This document shows positions 34,808 to 43,773 of a DNA stretch of 64,000 nucleotides, piece by piece. Source of the DNA: Micromonospora violae. Its GTDB lineage: Bacteria > Actinomycetota > Actinomycetes > Mycobacteriales > Micromonosporaceae. The translations under genes were made by a program, and so were the position numbers. The notes under the pieces are model-generated. The model saw nothing but the letters and a program-made list of their open reading frames with translations, did not search any database and was not told the origin of the DNA. Every line of letters starts with the position of its first letter. Within the stretch, counting starts at the first letter, position 1. Location: positions 6,696,001 to 6,760,000 of the forward strand of contig NZ_SHKK01000001.1 in the NCBI RefSeq assembly GCF_004217135.1, in the 5' to 3' direction.

Positions 34808-35041
34808 ATGTTCTTCATCTTTGGTCTGCGTACGAAGGTCGACCGGTCCGGCGTCGTGCAGCAGGTCTGCCGCCACTGCGGCAACCAGGCCGCACAGGTG
34901 ATCACCCGCCGCTCGACCAAGTTCACCCTCTTCTTCATTCCGCTCATTCCGATCCGTACCCGGTACGCGCAGCAGTGCACGTTCTGCGCGGCGGAGTACG
35001 AGATCTCCAAGTCCGACGCCGAACGCCTCCCGGTCGGCTGA
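34808..35041 (+). CDS. Small zinc-ribbon protein
   Basis: 77 residues. Two CxxC knuckles (VCRHCGNQ and QCTFCAAEYEI) separated by a hydrophobic stretch FTLFFIPLIPI, a common actinobacterial zinc-ribbon protein of unknown function. The hydrophobic stretch is short for a membrane helix. ATG at 34808 is chosen because conserved sequence (MFFIFGLRTKV) begins there. Confidence 0.75.
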   Translation: MFFIFGLRTKVDRSGVVQQVCRHCGNQAAQVITRRSTKFTLFFIPLIPIRTRYAQQCTFCAAEYEISKSDAERLPVG

Positions 35042-35355
35042 TCGACGATGGAACGTTTCCTCTGCTGGCTGATCGGCCGACCAACGCCCCCGGTCGACGT
35101 GGCCGTGCACACCGTTGCCCGCCCACCCTGCACCCCCGGCCGACGCAGACGCCGCCGGCTGCGCCGTCCGTTGGCCGGCACCACGCTGCCCCGCGCACCC
35201 TGGAACCGATCCGCAGGGCGCTGACCTGAGCCGGGCTCGGGGCGGGCGTGCACGTTCGGCTCTGGCGGCGGTTCTGAGCGCTGGTTAGGCTTTCGGGGTT
35301 TGCCGTGGACCGGCGCTGCCGAGGGTGCCCGTACGACGAAAGAGCCGGAGCGACC
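35042..35355 (+). other. 314-bp intergenic region upstream of the GGDEF-EAL gene
   Basis: No convincing gene: open frames here lack Shine-Dalgarno sequences and family character. A TAGGCT -10 candidate lies at 35286-35291, giving a transcript start near 35298, upstream of both possible starts (35305 and 35356) of the next gene. Confidence 0.5.
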
Positions 35356-37611
35356 GTGTCCCGACAGGACGGAAGGCAGGCTGCGGGGGCACGCAGCCCC
35401 GCCGGTGTGGTCGTCGCCGCCGCGGTCATCCTGGTGGAGGCGTGCTGGCTGGTCGCCGCGCTGCCCGGCGCAGCACTGGTCAGTGATCTTGGCGCGATGG
35501 TGGTCGCGGGCTGGGCGACGGTCGCGTGCATCGGGGTGGCCCGTCGACATCCGGTGCCACTGCGTCGGTTCTGGACGCTGCTCGCCGTCACCATGGCGCT
35601 CGCCGCGGCCGGCCGGGCGATCTGGACGACGCAGCGGCTGATCGGCGACGACCTGCCGCACACGCCGGTGGTCGGGGTGGTCTTCACCGCCGGCATCCTC
35701 ACCGGCACGGCCGCGCTGCTCAGTTCGCCGTCCGCACCACGCAGCGCCGTCGGTCGGGCCCGTACCCTGCTGGACGGGGTGATCGTCGCCCTGGCCCTGG
35801 TGCCGATCGGGTGGGTGCTGGTCTTCCGCGGGGTCGCCGCCGCCGAGTTGGCCGACCCGGCGCGCACGCTGGGGCTGCTCTACCCGATGTTCGACCTGAT
35901 GCAGCTCACCATCCTGGTCGCCGTCTCCGGCCCGGCCCGGCCGTTGTGGCGGCCGATGACAGTCATCGCGGCGAGCCTCACCCTGCGGGTCGTCGCCGAC
36001 GTCGGCTACGTGTCGCTGGTCGCCCACGCCGACTACGCCGCCGGTCACCTGATCGACCTGTGCTGGCCGTTGAGCTACCTGCTGATCGGCCTGGCCACCC
36101 GGAATCCGCCGCCACCGGACTGCGACGGCACCGACGAGACCGCCGAGTCGCCGCTGCCGCCGTGGTGGCGGGTGGCGCTGCCGTACCTGCCGGTGGGTGG
36201 GGCGATCGTCGCGGTGGTGCTGGCCCGGCGGCCCACCGGGCAGACCCCGCCGCTGGTGTTCGTGACCATGATGGTGTTGCTGGCGGCCCTCGCCATCCGT
36301 CAGGGGTTGGCCGCCAACGAGAACCTCCGGTTGGTGGCCCGGCTGCGCCGCCTCGCGTACGGCGACCAGCTCACCGGGCTGCCCAACCGGTTGTTGTTCA
36401 ACCGGCGGCTGCGGCGGGCCCTGCGCGACGGGGGACCGGTGGCCGTGCTGCTGCTCGACCTGGACGGGTTCAAGCAGGTCAACGACCGGTTCGGGCACGC
36501 CACGGGGGACGCCCTGCTGACCGGGCTCGCGGCCCGGATGCGCGCTGCCGTGGACGGTGACGGCACCATCGCCCGGCTCGGCGGTGACGAGTTCGCGGTG
36601 CTGCTGGACGGCGACCGGCCGGTGTCACCGGAGCGGCTCGCCGAGCGGCTGCTGGACGCGTTGCGGCCCTCCGACGACGAGGAGGACGTCGGGGTGCACC
36701 CGTCGGCGAGCATCGGTATCGCCGAGTTCGGCCCGCAGCACGCCACCCACAGCGACCTGCTGCGCGACGCCGACATCGCCATGTACGCGGCGAAGGCGGC
36801 CGGGAAGTCCGCGTACCGGACGTGCACGCCGGCGCTGCGCGAGTCGGCCGTCTCCCGCGCCGAGTTGATCGCCGACCTGCGCCGGGCTGTCGACGAGGAC
36901 CAGTTGCACCTGGAGTTCCAGCCCATCGTCGACCTGGGCACCGGCGCGGTGCGCAGCGCGGAGGCGCTGGTGCGCTGGCGGCACCCCCGGTTGGGGATGT
37001 TGCCGCCGGCGAAGTTCCTGCCGCTGGCCGAGGAGACCGGGCTGATCCTGCCGATCGACCGCTGGGTGATCCACGAGGCGTGCCGGGCCGCCGTGACCTG
37101 GCGGGGTCGGGTGCCGGAGGCGACCGTCGCGGTGAACATCGCCGCCGCGCACCTGCGTCGGCCCGACCTGATCGCCACTGTCACCGCGGCCACCAGCGCG
37201 GTCGGCCTGGCACCGCGGGCGTTGACCCTGGAGTTGACCGAGTCGGCGCTGATCGAGGGCACCGAGGCGGTGCTGGAGCGGCTGCACCAGCTCCGGGAGT
37301 TGGGCATCAAGATCGCCATCGACGATTTCGGCACCGGGTACTCGTCGCTGAGCTACCTGCACCGCATCCCGGCCACCGAGTTGAAGATCGACAGGTCGTT
37401 CGTGGCCCGGCTGGGCACCGACGACCGGGCGTACGCCACGGTGCAGATGGTCACCCGGCTGGCCGGCGCGTTCGACCTGGCGGTGGTCGCCGAGGGGGTG
37501 GAGACCGAGCGCCAGCACGACGCGGTCACCGCCATCGGCTGCCCGCGCGGCCAGGGCTATCTGTACGGGCGCCCGGACAGCCCCGCCACGGTGGGTCAGA
37601 ATCGGGCTTGA
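35356..37611 (+). CDS. Membrane GGDEF-EAL cyclic-di-GMP enzyme
   Basis: 751 residues. About nine hydrophobic helices in the first 315 residues form a membrane sensor region resembling integral seven-to-nine-helix sensors. The GGDEF domain has LGGDEFAVLLDGD (about residue 408) with intact substrate residues, so synthesis of c-di-GMP is possible; the EAL domain has SAEALVRWRHP (about 535), NIAAAHLRRPDL and the loop-6 motif AIDDFGTGYSS (about 656), so hydrolysis is possible too. No RxxD inhibitory site was identified. GTG at 35356 has a CCGGAG Shine-Dalgarno; GTG at 35305 is the alternative. Confidence 0.9.
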   Translation: MSRQDGRQAAGARSPAGVVVAAAVILVEACWLVAALPGAALVSDLGAMVVAGWATVACIGVARRHPVPLRRFWTLLAVTMALAAAGRAIWTTQRLIGDDLPHTPVVGVVFTAGILTGTAALLSSPSAPRSAVGRARTLLDGVIVALALVPIGWVLVFRGVAAAELADPARTLGLLYPMFDLMQLTILVAVSGPARPLWRPMTVIAASLTLRVVADVGYVSLVAHADYAAGHLIDLCWPLSYLLIGLATRNPPPPDCDGTDETAESPLPPWWRVALPYLPVGGAIVAVVLARRPTGQTPPLVFVTMMVLLAALAIRQGLAANENLRLVARLRRLAYGDQLTGLPNRLLFNRRLRRALRDGGPVAVLLLDLDGFKQVNDRFGHATGDALLTGLAARMRAAVDGDGTIARLGGDEFAVLLDGDRPVSPERLAERLLDALRPSDDEEDVGVHPSASIGIAEFGPQHATHSDLLRDADIAMYAAKAAGKSAYRTCTPALRESAVSRAELIADLRRAVDEDQLHLEFQPIVDLGTGAVRSAEALVRWRHPRLGMLPPAKFLPLAEETGLILPIDRWVIHEACRAAVTWRGRVPEATVAVNIAAAHLRRPDLIATVTAATSAVGLAPRALTLELTESALIEGTEAVLERLHQLRELGIKIAIDDFGTGYSSLSYLHRIPATELKIDRSFVARLGTDDRAYATVQMVTRLAGAFDLAVVAEGVETERQHDAVTAIGCPRGQGYLYGRPDSPATVGQNRA

Positions 37612-37637
37612 CCCTGACGTAGCGGCAGGCGGGAGCC

Positions 37638-37662
37638 TGGTTCCCGGAAGGGAGGGGAACCA
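37638..37662 (+). promoter_or_regulatory. Dyad enclosing the tipA-like Shine-Dalgarno
   Basis: TGGTTCCC (37638-37645) pairs with GGGAACCA (37655-37662); the 9-nt loop GGAAGGGAG carries the Shine-Dalgarno and the start ATG begins at the last base. It could be a MerR operator in DNA or a translational hairpin in RNA. Confidence 0.5.
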
Positions 37663-38420
37663 TGGCGTACACGGTGGGTCAGGTGGCGAAGGTCGCCGGC
37701 GTGACGGTGCGGACGCTGCATCACTACGACGAGATCGGTCTGCTCTCGCCGAGCGGGCGGACCTCGGCCGGTTACCGCCGCTACGACGACGCGGACCTGC
37801 AACGGTTGCAGCTCGTCCTGTACTACCGGGAGCTGGGTTTCCCGCTTGAGGAGATCACCGCGATCATCGACGACCCGGCGGCCGATCCGGCCGCCCACCT
37901 GCGTCGTCAGCACGAACTGCTGACGGAACGGATGAAGCGGTTGCAGGAGATGGTCACGGCGATCGAGTTCGCGATGGAGGCGAGCAAGTTGAACATCCAA
38001 CTCACCCCGGAAGAGCGGTTCGAGGTCTTCGGTGACTTCAAGCCGGAGCAGTACGAGGCCGAGGCGGAGCAGCGTTGGGGAGGCACCGACGCGTACCGGG
38101 AGTCGAACCGCCGGGCCTCCCGTTACGGCAAGGAGGACTGGCTGCGGATCAAGGCGGAGAACGAGGACTGGGGTCGACGGATCGTCGCGCTGATGGCCTC
38201 GGGCGCGCCGGCCGACGGCCCGGAGGCGATGGACCTGGCCGAGGAGCACCGGCAGATCATCAGTCGCTGGTTCTACGAGTGCTCGTACGAGGTGCAGACC
38301 GGGTTGGCCGACATGTACATGGCCGACGAGCGGTTCACCGCGTACTTCGAGAACATCGCCGCGGGGCTGGCGGCGTATCTGCACGAAGCGATCCACGCCA
38401 ACGCGATCAGCCGGGCGTGA
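37662..38420 (+). CDS. tipA: TipA-like MerR-family regulator
   Basis: 252 residues. N-terminal MerR HTH (YTVGQVAKVAGVTVRTLHHYDEIGLLSPSGRTSAGYRRYDDADLQRLQLVLYYRELGFPLEEITAII), coiled-coil dimerisation helix (about 75-110), then a TipAS-type domain (about 120-252: ERFEVFGDFKPEQYEAEAEQRWG, WFYECSYEVQTGLADMYMADERF). TipAL of Streptomyces binds thiopeptides covalently through a Cys; here a Cys is present in FYECSYE, in the corresponding region. It may thus be a drug-responsive autoregulator. Strong Shine-Dalgarno GGGAGGGGAA. Confidence 0.9.
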   Translation: MAYTVGQVAKVAGVTVRTLHHYDEIGLLSPSGRTSAGYRRYDDADLQRLQLVLYYRELGFPLEEITAIIDDPAADPAAHLRRQHELLTERMKRLQEMVTAIEFAMEASKLNIQLTPEERFEVFGDFKPEQYEAEAEQRWGGTDAYRESNRRASRYGKEDWLRIKAENEDWGRRIVALMASGAPADGPEAMDLAEEHRQIISRWFYECSYEVQTGLADMYMADERFTAYFENIAAGLAAYLHEAIHANAISRA

Positions 38421-38473
38421 CGACGGGCGGTCCGGCTACTCTGGCCGGACCGCACCGCCCGGGGGAGATGACC

Positions 38474-39244
38474 GTGCCGAAACCGAAGCTGATCGCCGCC
38501 GTCGCCGTGCTCGTGGCGGCGGTCGGTGCCGGGGTGTGGGCGCTGGTCGCCGCCGCCGACGAGCCCGACCCGGGTCGCCCGGCGGCGTCGGCGAGCCCGA
38601 CCGACCCGGTCGGTGTGCTGAAGGCCGCCGCCGCGAAGGCCGACGAGCAGCCATACAAGCTGACCGTCGGCACCGGCGGCGTGGACGGGGACGCCACGGT
38701 GCTGCTCTGGGACCCGACGGCGAAGCGTGGTGTGGAGACCACCTCGCTGAAGGTGCGCACCGGCGTGGTGAAGATCGAACGGTTGACCACCGGACCGGAC
38801 GTGTACGTGCGGGTCACCGCCCCGGACCGCCGCGTCCCGGTCTGGGACGGCAAGACCTGGTGGCACGTCGGCAAACCGGGTGCCCCGGCGGCCAAGCAGG
38901 GCCTGGACAACACCCGGCTGGCCAGCACGCTGGGCGCGCCGGCGGGGGTGCGGCAGACCGCCGAACGGGAGTACGCGGGCACGCTGGACCTGCGGCAGAG
39001 CGGCGCGGTTCTGGGCAGCGGTTTCGGCAGCGTGCTCGGTGAGCGGGCCGGGGCGGTCCCGTTCACTGCCACCGTCGACGAGCAGGGGCGGCTGGTCCGC
39101 TACCGCATCGAGTTGGCCAGCGAGCAGTCGCAGACCGCCCAACTCGACCTGACGTACTCGGATTTCGGGCTGTCGGTGTCGGCCGACCGGCCGGCGGCGG
39201 ACCTGGTCGGCGAGGACCCGCCGGCGAACATTCCTGGCGCCTGA
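38474..39244 (+). CDS. Membrane-anchored exported protein, LppX/LprG-like fold possible
   Basis: 256 residues. Single N-terminal hydrophobic helix (LIAAVAVLVAAVGAGVWALVAAA) without a lipobox Cys, then a mature domain whose pattern (VGVLKAAAAKADEQPYKLTVGTGG, VYVRVTAPDRRVPVWDGKTWWHVGK, TVDEQGRLVRYRIELASE, YSDFGLSVSADRP) resembles actinobacterial LppX/LprAFG-like lipid-carrier proteins. This similarity is of pattern only. GTG at 38474 is chosen for its GGGGGAG Shine-Dalgarno; ATG at 38468 would leave too little spacing. Confidence 0.65.
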   Translation: MPKPKLIAAVAVLVAAVGAGVWALVAAADEPDPGRPAASASPTDPVGVLKAAAAKADEQPYKLTVGTGGVDGDATVLLWDPTAKRGVETTSLKVRTGVVKIERLTTGPDVYVRVTAPDRRVPVWDGKTWWHVGKPGAPAAKQGLDNTRLASTLGAPAGVRQTAEREYAGTLDLRQSGAVLGSGFGSVLGERAGAVPFTATVDEQGRLVRYRIELASEQSQTAQLDLTYSDFGLSVSADRPAADLVGEDPPANIPGA

Positions 39245-39252
39245 CCTCGGGT

Positions 39253-40569
39253 TCACTCCTCGACCGCCCCGTCGGCCGGGGTGACCAGGAAGTCGTAGAC
39301 GGTGCGGGCCATCCGCCGGACCGTCTCGTCACCGGTGGCCATGGGCCCGGCGGTGAGGAACGCGACGGCGGTCTCGGTGCCGGGGATCAGGTAGTAGCCG
39401 ACGTCGTGTGACGCGTCGGGCAGGTCACCGGTCTTGTGGGCCACCGGCACGCCGGGCGGCAACGCCGCCGGGATCTTCGTGTTCAGGGTCTGCTCCCGCA
39501 TGAACTGGATCATCAGGTCGCGGGAGGCGGGGGTGAGGATCTCAGCGTTCCAGACCGCGCCGAGCAGGGACACCACGTCGTCGGGGCTGGTGTAGTTCTC
39601 CTCGCCGCGTTGCGCGGCCGCGCTGTCGAGCATCCGGCGGGCCAGGATGGTGGACCGTTGGTTCATCGAGTCGATGAGCGCGTTGACCGGGGCGAATCCC
39701 CCGAGGTAGGTGATCAGCACGTTCGCGGCCACGTTGTCGCTGTACTTGATCAGGTACTGGGCGAGCCGGTGCAGGGTGACCACCTGCGGGAATGTCTCGA
39801 ACTGCAGTTGACCGGTGCCGCCGACCACGTCCTGGGGGGTGACCAGCACCCCGTCGTCGAGGAAGGCCTGTCCACAGTCGACGCGACGCAGCAGCTCGAC
39901 GAGGATCCACAGCTTGATGACGCTGGCCGCCTTGGGGCGCAGCGATCCGTTGACGGCGATCTGCTGGTCGCCGTAGCGGCCGGACAGGTCGCGGACGGTG
40001 GCCCCGGCCGGGTTGAGGCTCGCGTCGGCGACCACCCGGGCGAGTTGCCCGCTGAGCGGGAACAGTCGGGCCCCGGCGACCGGGTCGGTGGGCGGCTGCG
40101 GACTGGTGACCACCACGCCGGTCAGCGTCGTCGGCGGGCGGTGCCGTTGGATCACCTCCAGCGTGCCCTGGCTGCGCCCGACCAGCGGCACCCGGTAGCG
40201 GTAGGCCGTGCCGCCGACGACGACCACGCCGCTGGCCACCCCGGCGGCGACGAGCATGTTCGGGTCAGCGACCCGGCCGGTGTCGCCGTCGCAGGCGCGG
40301 TAGCGCACGGTGTGCCCGAGCGAGTCCACCGCGAACACCCCGCCGGGAAACGACAGCCAGGACACCTCGCTGGTCGGCGCCCGCTCCGGCGTCGGTTCCA
40401 ACCCGGGCTCGTGGCTCTCCGCGGTGGGCTCGCGGCCCGTGCCGTCCGCGGTGGCCGGCCCGGTCGTCGCGACCACCGCGAGCGCGACCGCCGCCGACAG
40501 CAATTTCAGGGGTACGCGGGCAGAGTTCGCAAGCAGGGAAGATGAGCGTTTCTTGTCGCTTTTTCTCAC
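39253..40569 (-). CDS. Exported class A beta-lactamase-like serine hydrolase
   Basis: 438 residues, long for a class A enzyme (about 290). A signal peptide (LKLLSAAVALAVVATTGPATA) is followed by a roughly 130-residue non-catalytic region, then the hydrolase with SxxK in ASVIKLWILVELL, SDN in KYSDNVAANVLI and KTG in VAHKTGDLPDASHDVG. These motifs support acylation chemistry on beta-lactams or cell-wall peptides; the Glu166-type Omega-loop residue was not identified by eye, so lactamase activity is not certain. The GTG at 40569 is 6 nt after TATCGT (40581-40576), predicted leaderless. Confidence 0.82.
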   Translation of the reverse strand: MRKSDKKRSSSLLANSARVPLKLLSAAVALAVVATTGPATADGTGREPTAESHEPGLEPTPERAPTSEVSWLSFPGGVFAVDSLGHTVRYRACDGDTGRVADPNMLVAAGVASGVVVVGGTAYRYRVPLVGRSQGTLEVIQRHRPPTTLTGVVVTSPQPPTDPVAGARLFPLSGQLARVVADASLNPAGATVRDLSGRYGDQQIAVNGSLRPKAASVIKLWILVELLRRVDCGQAFLDDGVLVTPQDVVGGTGQLQFETFPQVVTLHRLAQYLIKYSDNVAANVLITYLGGFAPVNALIDSMNQRSTILARRMLDSAAAQRGEENYTSPDDVVSLLGAVWNAEILTPASRDLMIQFMREQTLNTKIPAALPPGVPVAHKTGDLPDASHDVGYYLIPGTETAVAFLTAGPMATGDETVRRMARTVYDFLVTPADGAVEE

Positions 40570-40642
40570 GTTTGCACGATATGAAGCGGCGGGGACGGGT
40601 GAGGCCGGCGTGGCCGGTGTCACCCGTCTGGGCGGCAACGCT

Positions 40643-40700
40643 CTGATGAGCGTGATGACTGAGGGGCATCACGATGACTCACCGACATCAGGCTCATCAG
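40643..40700 (-). repeat. Palindromic repeat family 2, copy B (inverted orientation)
   Basis: 58 bp. Outer arms CTGATGAGCGTGATG (40643-40657) and CATCAGGCTCATCAG (40686-40700) pair with one mismatch. On the minus strand it aligns with copies A and C: TGATGTC, GTGAG, CATCGTGATG, CATCACGCTCATCAG. Confidence 0.8.
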
Positions 40701-40756
40701 AAACCCCGACCCCAGCCGGATCCGGTCGACGGGGCGGGGGTCGGCGGGGCGAAGCC

Positions 40757-40880
40757 GGTCGGCACCCGCCGCTGGCACCCGCCGCTGGCACCGGTCAGGT
40801 CGGCACCCGCCGCTGGCACCGGCCAGGCCGGCACCCGCCAGGCCGGCATTTGTTAGGCCGGCACGCGTCAGGTTGGCGGT
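40757..40880. repeat. Short tandem repeat array between two minus-strand genes
   Basis: Imperfect repetitions of GGCACCCGCCGCTGGCACC and of CAGGCCGGCA/CAGGTCGGCA, decaying towards 40880. No ORF with a start signal uses it. It reaches into the 3' end of the sugar kinase gene. Confidence 0.65.
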
Positions 40881-42409
40881 TCCGGGCCGGTGGGCAGGCC
40901 GGGGGCCATCCGGCGGAGCGAGGCGAAGGTGGGCGTGAGGGCGTCGTACAGCTCGGCGAAGAGCGGCAGCAGCGCGGCGTAGGTGGCGGCGGCGGCCGGG
41001 TCGGGGCGGACCGTCTCCTCGATCTGCACCAGGTCGGCGGCGACGTCGATGCTGGGGATCAGCCCGAGCGCCTCCATGCCGAGCAGCGCAGCGCCGAAGC
41101 CCGACCCCTCGTGCGCGGTCGGGAAGCTCACCGGCATGCCGAGCACGTCGGCGAGCATCTGCCGCCACAGCCCGCTGCGGGCGAAACCGCCACCGGCCCG
41201 GATCTCGCGGACCTCGTTGCCGGCGGCGCGCACCGAGCTGAGCACCAGCGCGAGCTGCTGACAGACACCCTCCAGCGCGGCCCGGATCAGGTGTTCGCGG
41301 CGGTGCGCGTGGGTCAACCCGACGTACGCGCCACGCGGCAGGGCGCTCCAGTGTGGTGCCCGTTCGCTGTGCAGGTACGGCAGCATGATGAGCCCGCCCG
41401 AGCCGACCGGCGCGCGGGCCGCCACGGCGACCAGCTCCTCCTCGGCGTGCTCGCCCAGGTCCGGGGCGAGCGCCGTGCCGGTCCACTTGAGCGCGATCCC
41501 GCCGTTGTTGATTGCGCCGCCGACCGCCCAGCGCTGGTCGGTCAGCGCGTAGCAGAACACCCCGCCGAGCGGGTCCACTCCGGGCCGCTCGACCATCACC
41601 CGCATCGCGCCGCTGGTGCCGATCGAGCAGGCCACCATGCCGGGGTGCACCGCGCCCAGGCCCAGGTTCGCCAGTGGTCCGTCGCCCGCGCCGACCACCA
41701 CCGGAGTGTGCTCCGGCAGCCCGGTCTCGGCCGCGGTCTGCGGGGTGAGGGTGGGCAGCACCGCAGTGGTCGCGACGAGCTGCGGGAGTTGTTCCGCGGT
41801 GATGCCGGCGATGCTCAGCGCCTCGGGGTCCCACTCCAGCTTGTGGATGTCGAGCAGGCCGGTGGCCGAGGCGATCGAATGGTCGGTGACCAGCCTGCCG
41901 CAGAGCCGCAGCAGCACCCAGTCCTTGATGCTCACCCAGTGCGCCACCCGCTGAAAGAGTTTCGGTTCCTGCTCGGCGAACCAGAGCAGCTTGGGCAGCG
42001 GTGACATCGGATGGATCGGTGTGCCGGTACGTCGGTGCAGGGCCAGCCCCGACGGTGCCGCCCGTAACCGCTCGGCCTGTCGGGTCGACCGGGAGTCGGC
42101 CCAGGTCACCGACGGGGTGAGGGGATTGCCGTCCGGGTCCAGCCCGATCAGGCTGTGCATGGCGGAGCCGAACGACAGCCCGGCCACCGGCTGGACCAAC
42201 TCGGCCACGACGATGCTGATCGTCCTGAGCACCGCGTCGTGGATGAGGTGCGGGTCCTGCTCGGCGTAGCCGGGTTGCGGGTTGTCCAGGGGGTAGTCGG
42301 CCAGGTGGCTGCCGAGCTGCCGCCCGTCGGTGTCGTACGCGACGGCCTTCGTGCTGGTGGTGCCGATGTCGACCCCGATCACCACCCCGGGCCGCGTGGT
42401 TGCCGGCAC
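40868..42409 (-). CDS. FGGY-family sugar kinase, gluconokinase-like
   Basis: 513 residues. Actin-like fold: phosphate-1 motif VIGVDIGTTSTKAV, the sugar-binding region PLDNPQPGYAEQDP and LSFGSAMHSLIGLD, ATP-binding GAGDGPLANLG, CSIGTSGAMR, and GGGFARSGLWRQMLADVLGMPV. The sequence is closest in feel to gluconokinases, with xylulokinase or ribulokinase as alternatives. GTG at 42409 has a GAGGGGG Shine-Dalgarno 7 nt upstream. No gluconate transporter or dehydrogenase is adjacent. Confidence 0.83.
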   Translation of the reverse strand: MPATTRPGVVIGVDIGTTSTKAVAYDTDGRQLGSHLADYPLDNPQPGYAEQDPHLIHDAVLRTISIVVAELVQPVAGLSFGSAMHSLIGLDPDGNPLTPSVTWADSRSTRQAERLRAAPSGLALHRRTGTPIHPMSPLPKLLWFAEQEPKLFQRVAHWVSIKDWVLLRLCGRLVTDHSIASATGLLDIHKLEWDPEALSIAGITAEQLPQLVATTAVLPTLTPQTAAETGLPEHTPVVVGAGDGPLANLGLGAVHPGMVACSIGTSGAMRVMVERPGVDPLGGVFCYALTDQRWAVGGAINNGGIALKWTGTALAPDLGEHAEEELVAVAARAPVGSGGLIMLPYLHSERAPHWSALPRGAYVGLTHAHRREHLIRAALEGVCQQLALVLSSVRAAGNEVREIRAGGGFARSGLWRQMLADVLGMPVSFPTAHEGSGFGAALLGMEALGLIPSIDVAADLVQIEETVRPDPAAAATYAALLPLFAELYDALTPTFASLRRMAPGLPTGPEPPT

Positions 42410-42576
42410 TACCGCACCCCCTCGGAGAACATGAACGCCGACACCAGTATCCCCCTATCGTGCTGATTGATCCGCCGATCGGGTACTTCGCCCGTTTCGG
42501 CGTGTCTGGCCTCCGCGCCGTGCCGGTTAAACCGGCGACACCCCAGATTGGTGGCCTACGCGGCGAAGGAGTCGGC

Positions 42577-43728
42577 GTGGCAAAGACTGATTCGACGGGT
42601 TCGACCTGGCGGTACCGGTGGGCGCACCGGCAGAACGTGCGGCGGGTCAGCACGTACCGCGGCGCTGAGGCGGCGTGGCGGCGACGCGACGACGAGTTAC
42701 GGCGGCTCCGCGCCCTGGCCGCCGACTTCCAGGGCTCGGTGGCCGCCGGTGCCGGTCTGGCGTTGGAGTTGACCGCCGACGAGGTGGTGCTCTGGGCACT
42801 ACCCGCCGCGCAACTGGTCGAGGTGCGGCACACCACCGTCCTGCCCGCACCGGACCTCACGGTCGCCCCACGAAACGGTCCGCTGCGTCCACGCCGCCCG
42901 GACGGCGTACGCGTCACCGACGCCGGCATGGCCGTGATCACCAGTCGCCGACTCGTGCTGCTCGGCGGACGGGGTCGGCGTGACTGGGCGTACGGTCGGA
43001 TCACCGGCCTGGCCCACGACCCGGCGGCGCCGGTCACCCTGATCCAGGTGCTGGACCGGCGGCGCACCTCCGGGTTGTTGCTCCCCGTCGATGCCGCGCC
43101 GGACTTCCGGTTCAAGCTCACCCTGGCCTTCGCCGACGCGATCGAACAGCGCGCCGCGGTGCTGGCCCAGCTCGACGAGCTGATCGACGAGCACGCCCAG
43201 CTCAAGCCGTTCCGGCCGGCGGTGGCCACGCCCGGGCAGGCCCGGCTGTCGTCGTTCGTGCCCGGTGGCCGCCGGACCATCGCGGTGGCGGCGGCCATCG
43301 CGCTGCTGGTGCCGGCGGCGCTGATCGAGTCGGACCCGTCCGACCCGACCGGTGGCCCGGAAGTCGCCGTCGCCGCGACCCCGGCACCGACGGCCAGCGT
43401 GGCGCCCGCGCTGCTGCGCCCGCCCAACCCGACGCTCGCGCCGAAGCCCCCGTCGTCGAAGCGGACCACGTCGCCACGCCCCACGCCCACCGCGACCCAG
43501 GCCCCCCGCTGCGGAGCGCCGGCGAACCCACTCGGGTACGACTTCTGCGGTGGCACCCGGATCCGCAAGCCAGCCGTCGAGGTGTGCGACTGGTTCGACT
43601 GCGTACCGCAGTTCTGGGCGGGTCGCGGTTACCTCGTGCAGTGCCGCGACGGCTCGGTCAGCCTGACCGGCGGCCGGTCCAACGCCTGCGCCGAGCACAA
43701 GGGCGTACGGCGAACCATCACCAAATGA
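42577..43728 (+). CDS. Uncharacterised membrane-anchored protein, paralogue 1
   Basis: 383 residues. N-terminal region (about 1-225) begins WRYRWAHRQNVRRVSTYRGAEAAWRRRDDELRRLRALAADF, then a mixed domain with a conserved AVITSRRLVLLGG...RDWAYGRITGLAHDP pattern; one membrane helix (RRTIAVAAAIALLVPAALI, about 228-247); a Pro/Thr linker; and a Cys-rich tail (about 308-383: RCGAPANPLGYDFC, VEVCDWFDCVPQFWAGRGYLVQCRDG) that should be extracellular with disulfides. Homologous over the first 220 residues to the protein at 45752. No known family recognised. GTG at 42577 has GAAGGAG upstream. Confidence 0.72.
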   Translation: MAKTDSTGSTWRYRWAHRQNVRRVSTYRGAEAAWRRRDDELRRLRALAADFQGSVAAGAGLALELTADEVVLWALPAAQLVEVRHTTVLPAPDLTVAPRNGPLRPRRPDGVRVTDAGMAVITSRRLVLLGGRGRRDWAYGRITGLAHDPAAPVTLIQVLDRRRTSGLLLPVDAAPDFRFKLTLAFADAIEQRAAVLAQLDELIDEHAQLKPFRPAVATPGQARLSSFVPGGRRTIAVAAAIALLVPAALIESDPSDPTGGPEVAVAATPAPTASVAPALLRPPNPTLAPKPPSSKRTTSPRPTPTATQAPRCGAPANPLGYDFCGGTRIRKPAVEVCDWFDCVPQFWAGRGYLVQCRDGSVSLTGGRSNACAEHKGVRRTITK

Positions 43729-43773
43729 CCGATTACGCACCTAACGTCCGCTTCGCTCGGCCAGAATGATCGA

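Noticed and set aside
40620..43568. 982-codon minus-strand frame overlapping the sugar kinase
   Set aside because: It switches between antisense of one gene and an alternate frame of another, and has no protein family pattern.
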